A stretch of DNA of 64,000 bases from Duganella sp. sic0402 (GCF_019219065.1 NZ_JAHUWK010000003.1:186001-250000), one strand, 5' to 3'; positions 1-10,337 are shown, counted from the first letter of the stretch. The notes: generated from the letters alone by a model not told the origin. Program-made: numbers and translations.

Positions 1-268
1 CGCGGATCGCGTCGGTGACGTTTTCGTGCGACAGAATGATGTCGCCCCCCTGGAAGCTGCAATGCAGGTGCTCGGCCAGCTTGGCCAGCGCGTGCTCGTC
101 AGCCAGGTCGGTCTGGCGGCGCAGCGCCGACAGCGCCGTCAAGCGGTACAGCGCGCCCGAGTCCAGGTAATGGAAGCCGAGCTTATCGGCAACGCGGTGT
201 GCGACCGTGCCCTTGCCGGATGCGGTAGGGCCGTCGATGGTGATGACTGGAATCTGGGAAGTTGGCAT
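1..268 (-). CDS. cmk: Cytidylate kinase, N-terminal part (cut by window edge)
   Basis: Phosphorylates CMP and dCMP to the diphosphates with ATP in the cytoplasm. The visible N-terminus reads MPTSQIPVITIDGPTASGKG, a P-loop in the form typical of Cmk (GPTASGKGT), followed by the early helix and the LDSGALYR segment of the family. The ATG at 268 was chosen because the P-loop starts about 12 residues in, as usual for Cmk. The gene continues beyond base 1. It lies 5 bp downstream of aroA on the same strand, the common proteobacterial aroA-cmk order, and is likely cotranscribed with it. Confidence 0.93.
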   Translation of the reverse strand, partial: MPTSQIPVITIDGPTASGKGTVAHRVADKLGFHYLDSGALYRLTALSALRRQTDLADEHALAKLAEHLHCSFQGGDIILSHENVTDAIR

Positions 269-273
269 ATCGT

Positions 274-1587
274 TTATTGTGCGATTTTTGCAAATGCGCT
301 GAAGTAGTCAGGGAAAGTCTTGTTCACGCACTTGGGATCGTTGATGCGGGTGACTGCCCCCTTGCGCAGCGCGCCGTCCAGCGACACCAGCGAGAAGCAC
401 ATCGCCATGCGGTGATCGTCGTAAGTATCGATGGTAGCAGCTGCGATGGCCGCAGGTGGCGTGACTTTGATGTAGTCCGGGCCTTCTTCGACGATGGCGC
501 CAACCTTGCGCAGTTCGGTGGCCATGGCGGCGATGCGGTCGGTTTCCTTGACGCGCCAGCTGGCAATGTTGCGCAGCGTCGACGGGCCGTCGGCGTACAG
601 CGCGGCCACGGCAATGGTCATGGCGGCGTCGGGGATGTGATTGAAATCGGCGTCGATGGCTTTCAGCGGGCCGTTGGCGCGCGCTTCGATCCAGTTGTCG
701 CCCATGGTGATCTGCGCGCCCATCTGCTCCAGCGCGGCGGCAAAGCGCACGTCGCCCTGGATGCTGTTGTTGCCCACGCCCTCGACCCGCACCGGTCCGC
801 CGCCGATCGCGCCGGCCGCCAGGAAGTACGATGCCGACGAAGCGTCGCCTTCAACGTGGATGGTGCCGGGCGATTGATAGATCTGGCCTGGCTGGATGGT
901 GAAGGATGTCCAGCCGTTCTGCTCGACCTTGACGCCGAAGCGGCGGATCAGGTTCAGCGTGATTTCGATGTAAGGCTTGGAGATCAGTTCACCGATCACG
1001 TCGATGGTGATCGCGTGGTCCCTGGCCATCAGCGGCGCCACCATCAGCAGCGCGGTCAGGAACTGGCTCGACACATCGCCGCGCACCGACAGGCGCTGGG
1101 TGGTGATCTTGCCTTGTTTGATGTGCAGCGGCGGGTAGCCTGGGTTGCCGGTGTACTCAACGTTGGTGCCGGCGGCGTTGAGCGCGTCGACCAGGTCGCC
1201 GATCGGACGCTCGTGCATGCGTGGCACGCCGTGCAGCGTGTAGTCGCCACCGATAACGGCCAGCGCGGCGGTCAACGGGCGAATCGCCGTGCCGGCATTC
1301 CCCATAAACAAATCCGCCGACTTATTCGGTAGCACGCCGGCCACGCCAGTAACGTGATGGATGGTGCCGGTGGCGGTTTTCTCTTCGTGCCATTGCACGC
1401 CGAGCGAGCGCAGCGCGGCCAGCATCACGGCAGTGTCGTCCGATGCCAGCAAATCCACAATCGCCACCTGCCCTTGCGACAGCGCCGCCAGCAGCAGGAT
1501 GCGGTTGGAGATGGACTTGGAGCCCGGCAGGCGCACCGCGCCTTTAACGTGAGCGACCGTTTGCAGGTCAATATATTCGTGAGTCAT
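274..1587 (-). CDS. aroA: 3-phosphoshikimate 1-carboxyvinyltransferase (EPSP synthase)
   Basis: Sixth step of the shikimate pathway: transfers enolpyruvyl from PEP to shikimate-3-phosphate. At 437 aa it has the normal family length. Visible signatures are the N-terminal [10 protein letters not shown] substrate-binding motif, the [13 protein letters not shown] motif (the site where glyphosate competes with PEP), the second-domain [15 protein letters not shown] motif, and the C-terminal DDHRMAM motif. It sits between tyrA (upstream, 47 bp gap holding a small palindrome) and cmk, so the block links prephenate and shikimate metabolism. Function is secure from the motifs. Confidence 0.97.
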   Translation of the reverse strand: MTHEYIDLQTVAHVKGAVRLPGSKSISNRILLLAALSQGQVAIVDLLASDDTAVMLAALRSLGVQWHEEKTATGTIHHVTGVAGVLPNKSADLFMGNAGTAIRPLTAALAVIGGDYTLHGVPRMHERPIGDLVDALNAAGTNVEYTGNPGYPPLHIKQGKITTQRLSVRGDVSSQFLTALLMVAPLMARDHAITIDVIGELISKPYIEITLNLIRRFGVKVEQNGWTSFTIQPGQIYQSPGTIHVEGDASSASYFLAAGAIGGGPVRVEGVGNNSIQGDVRFAAALEQMGAQITMGDNWIEARANGPLKAIDADFNHIPDAAMTIAVAALYADGPSTLRNIASWRVKETDRIAAMATELRKVGAIVEEGPDYIKVTPPAAIAAATIDTYDDHRMAMCFSLVSLDGALRKGAVTRINDPKCVNKTFPDYFSAFAKIAQ

Positions 1588-1601
1588 TTGTTTTCCTTAA
1601 C

Positions 1602-1633
1602 TTCGGGGTCCGAATGTCGGCACTGACCCCGAA
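1602..1633. repeat. REP-like inverted repeat between tyrA and aroA
   Basis: A 9-bp perfect inverted repeat, TTCGGGGTC (1602-1610) and GACCCCGAA (1625-1633), with a 14-nt loop, fills most of the 47-bp tyrA-aroA gap. Its right arm with flanks (ACTGACCCCGAATTT) matches 14 of 15 bases of the right end of the much longer hairpin at 45981-46048 (ACTGACCCCGGATTT). The two may therefore belong to one dispersed palindromic repeat family. It could also attenuate or stabilise the tyrA-aroA transcript. Confidence 0.5.
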
Positions 1634-1634
1634 T

Positions 1635-2546
1635 TTACTCTTTATCGGGCGACGGCGGCGCTTCGGCCGTTTCAATCGCGGTGATCCACTGGTGGCGGGC
1701 ATGCTGGGCGTTGCTGTAGACGCGCTCCAGCGCCGCGCCGTCGTTGGCCGCCAGTTGCGCGCGCAGCAGCGTCAATTGTGCCATGTACGCATCCAGCTCC
1801 GCCAACAAGGCTGGCTGATTGGCCAGGCTGATATCACGCCACATCTCCGGCGACGAGCCGGCGATCCGCGTGAAATCACGGAAGCCGCTGGCCGCATACT
1901 GGAACAGCAAGTCCGCATGCGGCTTCCTGGCGATGTCGTCCACCAGCGCGTAAGCCAGCAGGTGCGGCAGGTGGCTGACGGCAGCGAACACTTTGTCATG
2001 CTCGGCCGGCGTCAGGCGGTGGATGATGGCGCCACAGGCGCGCCATGCGGCGGCCACGCGTTCGACATCATCGGCGCTGTTTTCTTCCAGCGCGGTCAGC
2101 ACCACTTTCCTGCCGATGTAGAGGTGGTCAATGGCGGCGTCGGGGCCGTTGGTTTCGCGGCCAGCGATCGGGTGGCCCGGCACGAACTGCGCGATCCTGC
2201 CGCCCAGCGCGCGGCGTGCGGACTCCACCACGTCGGACTTGGTGCTGCCCGCGTCGGTGACCACCGTGCCTTCACTCAGGTGCGGCGCGATCGCCGTCAG
2301 GATGGCCTCAGTCTGCGCCACCGGCGCCGCCAGCAACACCAGGTCAGCCCCGGCCAGCGCTACCGCCAGCGATGGCTCGCCGCTCACGCCGATGGCGTCA
2401 ATGATGCCCAACTCCAGCGCACGCGCCATCGACGCGGCCGAGCGGCCAACGCCAACGATCTCGCGTACCGCGCCGGCCTTCTTCAGCGCCCGCGCAAACG
2501 AGCCGCCGATCAGGCCTACGCCAAATATAACGACTTTGTTCAGCAT
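1635..2546 (-). CDS. tyrA: Prephenate dehydrogenase
   Basis: NAD(P)-dependent oxidative decarboxylation of prephenate to 4-hydroxyphenylpyruvate for tyrosine. The 303-aa protein starts MLNKVVIFGVGLIGGSFARA, a Rossmann GxGxxG motif (GVGLIGGS), and keeps the FVPGHPIAGRE and HLPHLLAYAL segments typical of the family. It is a monofunctional enzyme: no chorismate mutase domain (that is fused to pheA here) and no AroA fusion, although some proteobacteria fuse TyrA to AroA. Its ATG directly abuts the hisC stop codon, suggesting translational coupling. Confidence 0.96.
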   Translation of the reverse strand: MLNKVVIFGVGLIGGSFARALKKAGAVREIVGVGRSAASMARALELGIIDAIGVSGEPSLAVALAGADLVLLAAPVAQTEAILTAIAPHLSEGTVVTDAGSTKSDVVESARRALGGRIAQFVPGHPIAGRETNGPDAAIDHLYIGRKVVLTALEENSADDVERVAAAWRACGAIIHRLTPAEHDKVFAAVSHLPHLLAYALVDDIARKPHADLLFQYAASGFRDFTRIAGSSPEMWRDISLANQPALLAELDAYMAQLTLLRAQLAANDGAALERVYSNAQHARHQWITAIETAEAPPSPDKE

Positions 2547-3656
2547 TTACTCCGCCAGTGCATTCGTCAGCGCTTCGATGAAGGCTTCGTTCTCTTCCGG
2601 CAGGCCGATCGAGATGCGCAGCCATTCCGGCAAGCCGTAGTTGCCGACCGGGCGCACGATCACGCCCTGCTTCAGCAACGCCAGGTTGATGCGCGCGCCG
2701 GCGCCGGCATCGTCGCCCACTTTGACCAGCACGAAGTTGCCGTACGATGGCACATACTCCAGGCCCAGCTTATCGAACGCGGTCACCAGCTGCTGATAGC
2801 CGGCGCTATTGTTCTCCGCGCCCTTCTGCAGGAATGCCGTGTCGTTCAAGGCCGCGATAGCCGCCGCCTGCGCCAGCGAATTGACGTTGAACGGCTGGCG
2901 AATGCGGTTCATCAAATCCGTCAGCGCCGGCTGCGCAATCGCAAAGCCCACGCGCAGACCAGCCAGGCCATACGCCTTCGAGAAGGTACGCGACACCAGC
3001 AGGTTGGGATACTTCTTCACCCAAGCCGCCGATTCAAACTGGTTCTCGGCCGACAGGAATTCGTTATAGGCCTCGTCCAGCACCACCACCACATGTGCCG
3101 GCACCTTGGCCAGGAAGGCTTCGATGTCAGCGGCGGGAATAAACGTGCCGGTCGGATTGTTCGGGTTGGCGATGAACACCAGCCGCGTGTCTTCGCGGAT
3201 CGCCGCCAGCATCGCCGGCAAATCGTGACCATGCGCCTTGGCCGGCACCACGATGTGCTGCGCGCCGACGCCCTGGGTCGCCAGCGCGTACACGGCGAAC
3301 GAATACTGCGCATACACAATCGACTGCCCGCGCTCGACAAACGCGTGCGCGGCGATTTCCAGAATGTCGTTGGAGCCGTTGCCCAGCGTGATCCAGTCCG
3401 CCGGCACGTCGTAGCGCTTGGCCAGCGCACCTTTCAGATCGAAGCCGTTGGCGTCCGGGTAGCGGCCCAGCTCCGCCACGGCGGCGGCCATCGCCTGCCT
3501 GGCCGATTCCGGCACGCCGAACGGATTTTCATTCGATGCCAGTTTGACGATGCTGGCCTCATCCAGGCCAAACTCGCGCGCGACTTCAGCGATCGGTTTG
3601 CCAGCCTGGTAAGGCGCGATAGCGCGGACGTATTCCGGGCCGTAGTTCTTGCTCAT
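2547..3656 (-). CDS. hisC: Histidinol-phosphate aminotransferase
   Basis: PLP-dependent class I/II aminotransferase of 369 aa. HisC makes histidinol phosphate from imidazole-acetol phosphate; paralogues in pheA-tyrA-aroA clusters, like this one, often act on aromatic keto acids too. Visible signatures are KLASNENPFG near the N-terminus, the FIANPNNPTGTF segment, VVLDEAYNEF, and the Schiff-base lysine in RTFSKAYGLAGLRVG. It sits between pheA (17 bp upstream) and tyrA (abutting). The location, away from the his operon, suggests a second HisC or an aromatic aminotransferase; I cannot decide between these. Confidence 0.93.
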   Translation of the reverse strand: MSKNYGPEYVRAIAPYQAGKPIAEVAREFGLDEASIVKLASNENPFGVPESARQAMAAAVAELGRYPDANGFDLKGALAKRYDVPADWITLGNGSNDILEIAAHAFVERGQSIVYAQYSFAVYALATQGVGAQHIVVPAKAHGHDLPAMLAAIREDTRLVFIANPNNPTGTFIPAADIEAFLAKVPAHVVVVLDEAYNEFLSAENQFESAAWVKKYPNLLVSRTFSKAYGLAGLRVGFAIAQPALTDLMNRIRQPFNVNSLAQAAAIAALNDTAFLQKGAENNSAGYQQLVTAFDKLGLEYVPSYGNFVLVKVGDDAGAGARINLALLKQGVIVRPVGNYGLPEWLRISIGLPEENEAFIEALTNALAE

Positions 3657-3673
3657 GATGTCTCTCTTTATGA

Positions 3674-4747
3674 TCAGGTCAGGCTGACCGGGTAGGAACC
3701 CAGCACCTTGAAGAACGCGGCATTGCCGCGCAGCTCATCCAGCGCCTTGGCCACGGCGGCATCCTGCACATGGCCCTCAACGTCAACGTAGAAATAATAT
3801 TCCCAGGTGCCGGTGCGTGCCGGGCGCGACTCGAAGCGCGTCATCGACACGCCATGCTGCGCCAGCGAACCAAGCAGGCGATAAATCGAACCCGCCTTGT
3901 GCGGCGCCGCCAGCGCCAGCGAGGTGCGGTCCTCGCCCGACGGACCGGCCTGCAGCGAACCAATCACCGCGAAGCGGGTACGGTTGTGAGGATCGTCCTG
4001 GATATTGGCCTTGACCGTACCCAGGCTGTAGCGCACGCCAGCGCGTTCGCCAGCGATGGCCGCCAGCGCGTGATTGTCGCGCGCCATGCGCGCCGCCTCG
4101 GCGTTGGAGGACACAGCGATGCGCTCCAGGTCCGGGTAATTATTATTCAGCCAGATCTGGCACTGGGCCAGCGCCTGCGCATGGGCGCAAATGGCGGTCA
4201 CACCATCCATATTGCCGCTGCCGGTCAGCAGGCTGTGACGCACCGCGATCGACACTTCGCCGCTGATGGTCAGCGGCGTGTGCAGCAGCAGATCGAGCGT
4301 GCGGCCAATCGCGCCTTCGGTCGAATTCTCGACCGGCACCACGCCGAATTCCGCCGTGCCGGCCTCGGTGGCACGGAATACTTCATCGATCGAGGAGCAC
4401 GACAGCACGTCCACCGCGCTGCCGAATTGTTCGTACACCGCCTGCTCGCTGTAAGTGCCGGCCGGGCCGAGGAAGGCCACGGTGACGCGTTTCTCCAGCG
4501 AGCGGCAAGCGGACATGATTTCGCGCCAGATGGTTTGCAGCTCGGCGTTGCCCATCGGGCCAGGATTGCGCTCGGCCACGCCGCGCAGCACCTGCGCCTC
4601 GCGCTCGGGACGGAATACCGGTGCGCCGGTTTCAGCTTTCACATGGCCCACTTCCTGCGCGACGCGCGCGCGCTGGTTCAGCAGGTCGAGGATTTGCGCG
4701 TCGATCGAATCGATCTGTTCGCGCAAGGGTTTGAGTTTGTCGTTCAT
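3674..4747 (-). CDS. pheA: Bifunctional chorismate mutase / prephenate dehydratase
   Basis: P-protein that converts chorismate to prephenate and then to phenylpyruvate. The 357 aa contain an AroQ-type chorismate mutase domain (about residues 1-90, beginning LKPLREQIDSIDAQILDLLN), a prephenate dehydratase domain (about 90-270, VAFLGPAGTYSEQA and VPVENSTEGAIGRTLDLL), and a C-terminal ACT domain (about 280-355) with the ESRPARTGTWEYYFYVD motif used for phenylalanine feedback. It is 7 bp downstream of serC, so the two are likely in one transcript. Confidence 0.97.
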   Translation of the reverse strand: MNDKLKPLREQIDSIDAQILDLLNQRARVAQEVGHVKAETGAPVFRPEREAQVLRGVAERNPGPMGNAELQTIWREIMSACRSLEKRVTVAFLGPAGTYSEQAVYEQFGSAVDVLSCSSIDEVFRATEAGTAEFGVVPVENSTEGAIGRTLDLLLHTPLTISGEVSIAVRHSLLTGSGNMDGVTAICAHAQALAQCQIWLNNNYPDLERIAVSSNAEAARMARDNHALAAIAGERAGVRYSLGTVKANIQDDPHNRTRFAVIGSLQAGPSGEDRTSLALAAPHKAGSIYRLLGSLAQHGVSMTRFESRPARTGTWEYYFYVDVEGHVQDAAVAKALDELRGNAAFFKVLGSYPVSLT

Positions 4748-4754
4748 AGGGGGC

Positions 4755-5852
4755 TTATTTGCCGGCGCGGCCGGCGAATTCGTTCAAGTAGTCTACGAGC
4801 GCTTGCACGCCCTCGATAGGCATCGCGTTGTAGATCGATGCGCGCATACCGCCGACGGACTTGTGGCCCTTCAGTTGCAGCAGCCCGCGCGCTTTCGCGC
4901 CGGCCAGGAATGCCTCGTTCTTGCTCTCGTCCTTCAGGTAGAAGGGCACGTTCATGCGCGAACGGTTTTGCCGCGCCACGCGGTTTTGGTAAAAGTCGTC
5001 CGCGTCCAATGCGGCGTACAGCAGATCGGCCTTGGCCTTGGCGCGGCGCTCCATCTCGGCCACGCCGCCCTGCTGCTTCAACCACTGGAACACCAGGCCG
5101 GCGATATAGATGCCGTAGGTAGGCGGCGTGTTATACATCGACTCATTGTCAGCCACCAGCTTGAAATCAAACGCCGACGGGCAGACCGGCAGCGCCTTGC
5201 CCAGCAGGTCGTCACGGATAATGACGATGGTGACGCCGGCCGGGCCGATGTTCTTCTGCGCGCCGGCGAAGATCACGCCGTACTTGGCCACGTCGATCAC
5301 ACGCGACAAAATGTGCGAGGACATATCGGCCACCAGCACGCGTTCCGCGAAGCGGGCGTCGCTGAAGTCCGGCTGGTACTCCACACCGTCGATGGTCTCG
5401 TTGGTGCACATGTGCAGATAGGCTGCGCTTGCGGCAGGCGTAAGTTGCCACTCTGCCTGCGGCGGCACCGCCGATGTCGACGACGCGGCGATATTCACCT
5501 TGGCGTACTTGCCGGCTTCCTTGATGGATTTGCCCGACCACGAACCGGTATGAATGAAATCGATGGTTGCACCGGCGGGCTTGTGGCCCAGCAGGTTCAA
5601 CGGGATCAGGGCGTTCTGCGACAGACCGCCGCCCTGCATGAACAAAATCTTGTAATTGTCCGGTACTGCCAGCAGCTCGCGCAGATCGCGCTCGGCTGCC
5701 TGGTAAATCGACATAAACTCCGGTCCGCGGTGGCTCATCTCCATCACCGACATGCCGCTGCCATGCCAATCCAGCATTTCGGCGGCGGCTTGCGTCAGCA
5801 CTTCCTTCGGCAGTACGGCGGGGCCGGCGGAAAAGTTAAAGATTTGCGTCAC
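4755..5852 (-). CDS. serC: Phosphoserine aminotransferase
   Basis: PLP enzyme for serine synthesis (3-phosphohydroxypyruvate to phosphoserine), also used in pyridoxal phosphate synthesis. It has 365 aa, normal for SerC. Diagnostic segments are the N-terminal [23 protein letters not shown], and the PLP lysine in [15 protein letters not shown]; the C-terminus has [12 protein letters not shown]. It lies 7 bp upstream of pheA and 25 bp downstream of the DUF2059 gene on the same strand, the common gyrA-serC-pheA arrangement of beta- and gammaproteobacteria. Confidence 0.97.
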   Translation of the reverse strand: MTQIFNFSAGPAVLPKEVLTQAAAEMLDWHGSGMSVMEMSHRGPEFMSIYQAAERDLRELLAVPDNYKILFMQGGGLSQNALIPLNLLGHKPAGATIDFIHTGSWSGKSIKEAGKYAKVNIAASSTSAVPPQAEWQLTPAASAAYLHMCTNETIDGVEYQPDFSDARFAERVLVADMSSHILSRVIDVAKYGVIFAGAQKNIGPAGVTIVIIRDDLLGKALPVCPSAFDFKLVADNESMYNTPPTYGIYIAGLVFQWLKQQGGVAEMERRAKAKADLLYAALDADDFYQNRVARQNRSRMNVPFYLKDESKNEAFLAGAKARGLLQLKGHKSVGGMRASIYNAMPIEGVQALVDYLNEFAGRAGK

Positions 5853-5877
5853 GTTGCATTCCTTATGATGTGGGGTG

Positions 5878-6414
5878 TTACTTGGCTTGCTGCTGCATCT
5901 TTTGCAGCATCGGGCCGATGCGGCGCTGGACGATCTGCTGGCCGATCTGCATGCCCTCGCCCATCAGCTGCGGCATCAGGTTCAGCATCTTGGCGCCGAC
6001 CGGCGTGCGGTAGAAGGCGGTGATCTGCTTCAGTTCATCGGCGCTGAAATGGCGTGCATAAATCGGCACGGTTTCCGCCAGGATGTCGTCCACCAGTCCA
6101 GGATCGTTCATCACATCCTGCATCGCCTTGACCACGCCAGGCAGCTCGGTTTCCAGCTTGGCCAGCGCCTTCTGCTTGTCGTCGGCGCTCATCTGGTTAT
6201 TGTTCTTGATCGCCGCTTCGGCGCCGCCGCGCAGCGATGCAGCCAGGCCTTGCGACATCTGCTGCATCGCGCCAACCATCACGGCGCGGTAGTTCATCGA
6301 GTCGAACAGTTCCTTGGCGGCGGCGGTGGAAGCCGCGTCGGCTTGGGCGTACACGGCGACTGGCGCGGCGGCCAGGGCCATCGATACCATCAGGCTTGCT
6401 ACGATTTTCTTCAT
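5878..6414 (-). CDS. DUF2059 domain protein, exported
   Basis: A 178-aa protein with a clear signal peptide ([24 protein letters not shown]) and a helical DUF2059 body (about residues 70-150: pattern around [20 protein letters not shown] and [15 protein letters not shown]). The ATG at 6414 was chosen over an in-frame one at 6483 because AAGGAG lies 5 nt upstream and the signal peptide begins exactly there. The family is periplasmic and of unknown function. It is commonly found between gyrA and serC in Burkholderiales, as here. Confidence 0.88.
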   Translation of the reverse strand: MKKIVASLMVSMALAAAPVAVYAQADAASTAAAKELFDSMNYRAVMVGAMQQMSQGLAASLRGGAEAAIKNNNQMSADDKQKALAKLETELPGVVKAMQDVMNDPGLVDDILAETVPIYARHFSADELKQITAFYRTPVGAKMLNLMPQLMGEGMQIGQQIVQRRIGPMLQKMQQQAK

Positions 6415-6495
6415 TTTATCTCCTTGAAATAACAACGGGGCCAGTTCTATTGGCGCGCAATAGTCGTGGCCCCGCTGGCTCATGTTAAGTGAGCT

Positions 6496-9126
6496 TTACT
6501 CCGTCGCTGAATCCGGGCCCGGTTCCAGCTCGACTTCGTCAATATCCGTCTCGACCACGCGCTGCAGGCCGGACAGCTTGGTGCCGTCTTCCACTGCGAT
6601 CAGGGTCACGCCCTGGGTGGCGCGGCCCATCTCGCGGATCTCCGACACGCGGGTGCGGATCAGCACACCACCGGTGGTGATCAGCATGATCTCGTCGGTC
6701 GAATCGACCAGCGTTGCCGCCACCACCTTGCCGTTACGCTCGGAGGTCTGGATCGCGATCATGCCCTTGGTACCACGGCCGTGACGGGTGTACTCGGTGA
6801 TCGGGGTACGCTTGCCGAAGCCGTTCTCGGTCGCGGTCAGCACCGACTGCTGCTCGTTCTCGGCCACCAGCAGCGCGATCACGCGCTGGCCTTCGTCGAG
6901 GTTCATGCCGCGCACGCCACGGGCGTTGCGGCCCATCGGACGCACATCGTTCTCGTCGAAGCGCACTGCCTTGCCGGCGTCGGAGAACAGCATCACATCG
7001 TGCTGGCCGTCGGTCAGCGCGGCGCCGATCAGGAAGTCGCCATCGTCCAGGTCGACCGCGATGATGCCGGCCTTGCGTGGATTGCTGAAGTCTTTCAGCG
7101 GCGTTTTCTTGACGGTGCCCAGGCTGGTCGACATGAACACATAGTGGTCTTCCGGGAAGGTGCGGTTTTCGCCCGACAGCGGCAGGATCACCGTGATCTT
7201 CTCGTTGTCCGCCAATGGGAACATATTGACGATCGGCTTGCCGCGCGAGTTGCGCGAGCCTTGCGGCACTTCCCATACCTTCAGCCAGTACATGCGGCCA
7301 CGGTCGGAGAAGCACAGGATGTAGTCGTGGGTGTTGGCGATGAACAGCTGGTCGATCCAGTCCTCGTCCTTGGTCGCCATCGCCTGCTTGCCGCGGCCGC
7401 CGCGTTTCTGCGAGCGGTACTCGGAAATCGGCTGCGACTTCATGTAGCCAGTGTGCGACAAGGTCACCACCATGTCCTGCGGGGTGATCAGGTCTTCGGT
7501 ATTCAGATCGCTGGCGTTGTGCTCGATATTGGAGCGGCGCGGGTCTTTGGCAGGGTCGCCGAACTCGCCCACCATCGAGGTCATCTCGTCGGTGATGATG
7601 GTGGTCACGCGGGCCGGCTTGGACAGGATGTCCAGCAGGTCGGCAATTTCCGCCATCACGTCCTTGTACTCGTTGACGATCTTGTCCTGTTCCAGGCCAG
7701 TCAGGCGCTGCAGGCGCATTTGCAGGATTTCCTGCGCTTGGTCGTCGGACAGCTTGTACAGGCCGTCGGTCTGCATGCCATAGTGTTTCGGCAGGTGTTC
7801 CGGACGGAAGGCGTCAATGCCGCCAGCGGTCGGGCCTTCGCCGGTACGGGCCAGCATCTCGCGCACCAGCGACGAATCCCAGGATTTTTCCATCAGCGCG
7901 GTCTTCGCCACCGGCGGGGTTGGCGCCGCCTTGATGATGGCGATGAACTCGTCGATATTGGCCAGCGCTACCGCCAGGCCTTCCAGCACGTGGCCGCGCT
8001 CGCGCGCCTTGCGCAGCTCGAACACGGTGCGGCGCGTGACCACTTCGCGGCGGTGCGACAGGAAGCACGACAGCATTTCCTTCAGGTTCAGCAGCTTGGG
8101 CTGGCCGTCGACCAGCGCCACCATATTCATGCCGAAGGTGTCTTGCAGCTGAGTCTGTTTGTAGAGGTTGTTCAGCACCACTTCCGGCACTTCACCGCGC
8201 TTCAGCTCGATGACCACGCGCATGCCCGATTTATCGGACTCGTCGCGGATGTCGGAAATGCCTTCCAGCTTTTTGTCGCGCACGTTTTCGGCGATGCGCT
8301 CCAGCAGCGATTTCTTGTTGACCTGGTACGGCAGCTCGTCCACGATGATGGCGGTGCGGCCGCCGTCCTTGCCATACTCTTCATAGTGGGTCTTGGCGCG
8401 CATCACCACCCGGCCACGGCCGGTGCGGTAGCCGTCGCGCACGCCCGATACGCCGTAGATGGTGCCGCCGGTCGGGAAGTCCGGCGCCGGGATCAGTTCG
8501 ATCAGTTCGTCGATCGAGCATTCCGGGTTGTTCAGCACGTGCAGCGCGCCGGCAATCACCTCATGCAGATTGTGCGGCGGGATATTGGTGGCCATACCCA
8601 CCGCGATGCCGGACGAGCCGTTGATCAGCAGGTTGGGAATGCGGGTCGGCAGTACCGTTGGTTCTTTTTCCTTGCCGTCATAGTTGGGCTGGAAGTCGAC
8701 CGTGTCCTTGTCGATGTCGGCCAGCAGTTCGCTGGAAATCTTGTCGAGGCGGCACTCGGTGTAACGCATCGCCGCAGCGCCATCGCCGTCGACCGAGCCG
8801 AAGTTACCCTGGCCGTCGACCAGCATGTAGCGCAGCGAGAAGTCCTGCGCCATACGCACCAGCGTGTCGTAAATCGAGGCGTCGCCGTGCGGGTGATACT
8901 TACCCATGGTCTCGCCCACCACACGGGCGCACTTGACGTAGGGACGATTCCACACGTTGTTCATTTCGTGCATCGAATACAAGACCCGGCGGTGCACCGG
9001 CTTCAGGCCGTCACGCACGTCCGGCAAGGCGCGGCCTACGATCACGCTCATGGCGTAATCGAGGTAGCTCTTGCGCATCTCTTCTTCCAGGGAAATTGGG
9101 ATTGTTTCTTTTGCGAATTGATCCAT
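6496..9126 (-). CDS. gyrA: DNA gyrase subunit A
   Basis: Catalytic A subunit of DNA gyrase (negative supercoiling with GyrB). The 876 aa match the family length. The catalytic tyrosine lies in [11 protein letters not shown], and the C-terminal DNA-wrapping domain has the GyrA box QKRGGRGKQ. In the quinolone-resistance determining region the sequence is [12 protein letters not shown], so the residue at E. coli position 83 is Ala rather than Ser/Thr, while Asp87 is kept. It is the first gene of a long minus-strand run towards serC-pheA. Confidence 0.98.
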   Translation of the reverse strand: MDQFAKETIPISLEEEMRKSYLDYAMSVIVGRALPDVRDGLKPVHRRVLYSMHEMNNVWNRPYVKCARVVGETMGKYHPHGDASIYDTLVRMAQDFSLRYMLVDGQGNFGSVDGDGAAAMRYTECRLDKISSELLADIDKDTVDFQPNYDGKEKEPTVLPTRIPNLLINGSSGIAVGMATNIPPHNLHEVIAGALHVLNNPECSIDELIELIPAPDFPTGGTIYGVSGVRDGYRTGRGRVVMRAKTHYEEYGKDGGRTAIIVDELPYQVNKKSLLERIAENVRDKKLEGISDIRDESDKSGMRVVIELKRGEVPEVVLNNLYKQTQLQDTFGMNMVALVDGQPKLLNLKEMLSCFLSHRREVVTRRTVFELRKARERGHVLEGLAVALANIDEFIAIIKAAPTPPVAKTALMEKSWDSSLVREMLARTGEGPTAGGIDAFRPEHLPKHYGMQTDGLYKLSDDQAQEILQMRLQRLTGLEQDKIVNEYKDVMAEIADLLDILSKPARVTTIITDEMTSMVGEFGDPAKDPRRSNIEHNASDLNTEDLITPQDMVVTLSHTGYMKSQPISEYRSQKRGGRGKQAMATKDEDWIDQLFIANTHDYILCFSDRGRMYWLKVWEVPQGSRNSRGKPIVNMFPLADNEKITVILPLSGENRTFPEDHYVFMSTSLGTVKKTPLKDFSNPRKAGIIAVDLDDGDFLIGAALTDGQHDVMLFSDAGKAVRFDENDVRPMGRNARGVRGMNLDEGQRVIALLVAENEQQSVLTATENGFGKRTPITEYTRHGRGTKGMIAIQTSERNGKVVAATLVDSTDEIMLITTGGVLIRTRVSEIREMGRATQGVTLIAVEDGTKLSGLQRVVETDIDEVELEPGPDSATE

Positions 9127-9530
9127 TGGCGGGTCGTTTACTGTGGTTTATTGAGCCTCCCCCAAGGGGAAGGCAAGCGTACGATTTTAGCATGGGTGTA
9201 CGGCCACTAGCGGAAAACCGCGTTCCCCTAGCATCTATGCGGTGCCGCGCACCGTCGCGCACGGTAACAAGTTGTAATATTCATGACACATTACTCAATT
9301 ATTATCGACAATCACGTTGCAACAAAACAACATTTTGGTCGAATCCGAAATAGCGCCATGTTGGAGCTTTTTAAACGACTTTAATCGCTTGTGGCAAAAT
9401 GGACGAGAAGTCAATTGCTTGATTCGCAAGCGGGAAATGAGTGTGACGCCCCTGCGTGGTAGAATTCCTCTACGCAAAGAACTACGTCGCGCAGTTTTCT
9501 GCAGATATCACCCCCGAAAGGAAGAAAAAT
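9127..9530. other. Intergenic region between divergent gyrA and the ompA-like gene
   Basis: 404 bp without a convincing gene. It separates the divergent gyrA and ompA-like genes and must hold both promoters. The stretch from about 9270 to 9420 is clearly AT-richer than its surroundings. TAGAAT at 9460-9465 could be a -10 element for the downstream gene, but I see no good -35 at 16-18 bp. GCTTG-N5-CAAGC at 9417-9431 is a weak inverted repeat. I see no riboswitch or small RNA that I could defend. Confidence 0.45.
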
Positions 9531-10244
9531 ATGAAAAAACTGATTTCGATGCTGGCCATTTCGGCTGCATTCGCTGGTTCGGCCATCGCACAGACCCCAA
9601 CCGCCCCACCGTACGCACCGGTCACCCAGGACATCAAGGCTGCAACGCCTAAGAGTGCCTACGTGCAAGACGCACGTGGCATCATTGCCCGCGACCCGTT
9701 CGGCCTGTGCTGGCGCACCGGCTACTGGACCCCGGCTGATGCCGTGCCAGGTTGCGATCTGCCACTGTGCGTAGAGCCAGAAAAACTGGAAAACGGCAAA
9801 TGCGTGGCACCGCCACCACCGCCAGCTGCACCAGCACCGGCTCCGGCCCCTGCGCCAGCACCGGCACCAGTGCCAGCACCAGTACCAACCGCACAAAAAG
9901 TGAGCTTCGCTGCTGACGCCTTCTTCGACTTCGACAAGGCCGTGCTGAAACCAGAAGGCAAAGCCAAGCTGGATGACGTGACCTCGAAACTGGGTTCGAT
10001 CAACCTGGAAGTCATCATCGCCGTTGGCCACACCGACTCGGTTGGTTCGGATGAGTACAACCAGAAGCTGTCGGTACGCCGCGCTGAAGCCGTTAAAGCC
10101 TACATCATCTCGAAAGGCGTTGAAGCCAATCGCGTGTACACCGAAGGCAAAGGCGAGAAGCAACCTGTAGCGGACAACAAAACCGCTGAAGGCCGCGCTA
10201 AAAACCGTCGCGTAGAAATCGAAGTGGTCGGCACCAGCAAGTAA
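9531..10244 (+). CDS. OmpA-family outer membrane protein (peptidoglycan-binding C-terminus)
   Basis: A 237-aa exported protein: signal peptide MKKLISMLAISAAFAGSAIA, a short N-terminal segment with four Cys (CWRTGYW, GCDLPLC, GKC), a Pro/Ala linker (about residues 88-120, repeated PAPA units), and an OmpA C-terminal domain (about 125-235) with the GHTDSVGSDEYNQKLSVRRA motif that binds peptidoglycan. There is no room for an eight-strand barrel, so this is closer to the short OmpA-like proteins abundant in Burkholderiales envelopes. The ATG at 9531 has AAGGAAG about 6 nt upstream. A strong terminator follows. Confidence 0.93.
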   Translation: MKKLISMLAISAAFAGSAIAQTPTAPPYAPVTQDIKAATPKSAYVQDARGIIARDPFGLCWRTGYWTPADAVPGCDLPLCVEPEKLENGKCVAPPPPPAAPAPAPAPAPAPAPVPAPVPTAQKVSFAADAFFDFDKAVLKPEGKAKLDDVTSKLGSINLEVIIAVGHTDSVGSDEYNQKLSVRRAEAVKAYIISKGVEANRVYTEGKGEKQPVADNKTAEGRAKNRRVEIEVVGTSK

Positions 10245-10265
10245 TTCGCTGCGCTGAACACTGAA

Positions 10266-10291
10266 AGCCCCGCTCTGCGGGGCTTTTTTTT
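10266..10291 (+). terminator. Rho-independent terminator of the ompA-like gene
   Basis: Stem AGCCCCGC (10266-10273) and GCGGGGCT (10277-10284) with loop TCT, followed by eight T (10284-10291). It begins 22 nt after the stop codon. Confidence 0.93.
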
Positions 10292-10337
10292 ATCCTGTGC
10301 TTTAGAATAGCGGGATTAGTCTTTTTCCTATCTTGCT

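Noticed and set aside
1614..3695. Long plus-strand open frame of 693 codons opposite tyrA and hisC
   Set aside because: It is the antisense frame of well-conserved genes in GC-rich DNA; Arg/His/Gln-rich composition and no family pattern.
9820..9890. Short tandem GCACCAGCACCG repeats in the ompA-like gene
   Set aside because: They encode the Pro/Ala linker and stay in frame; explained by protein composition.
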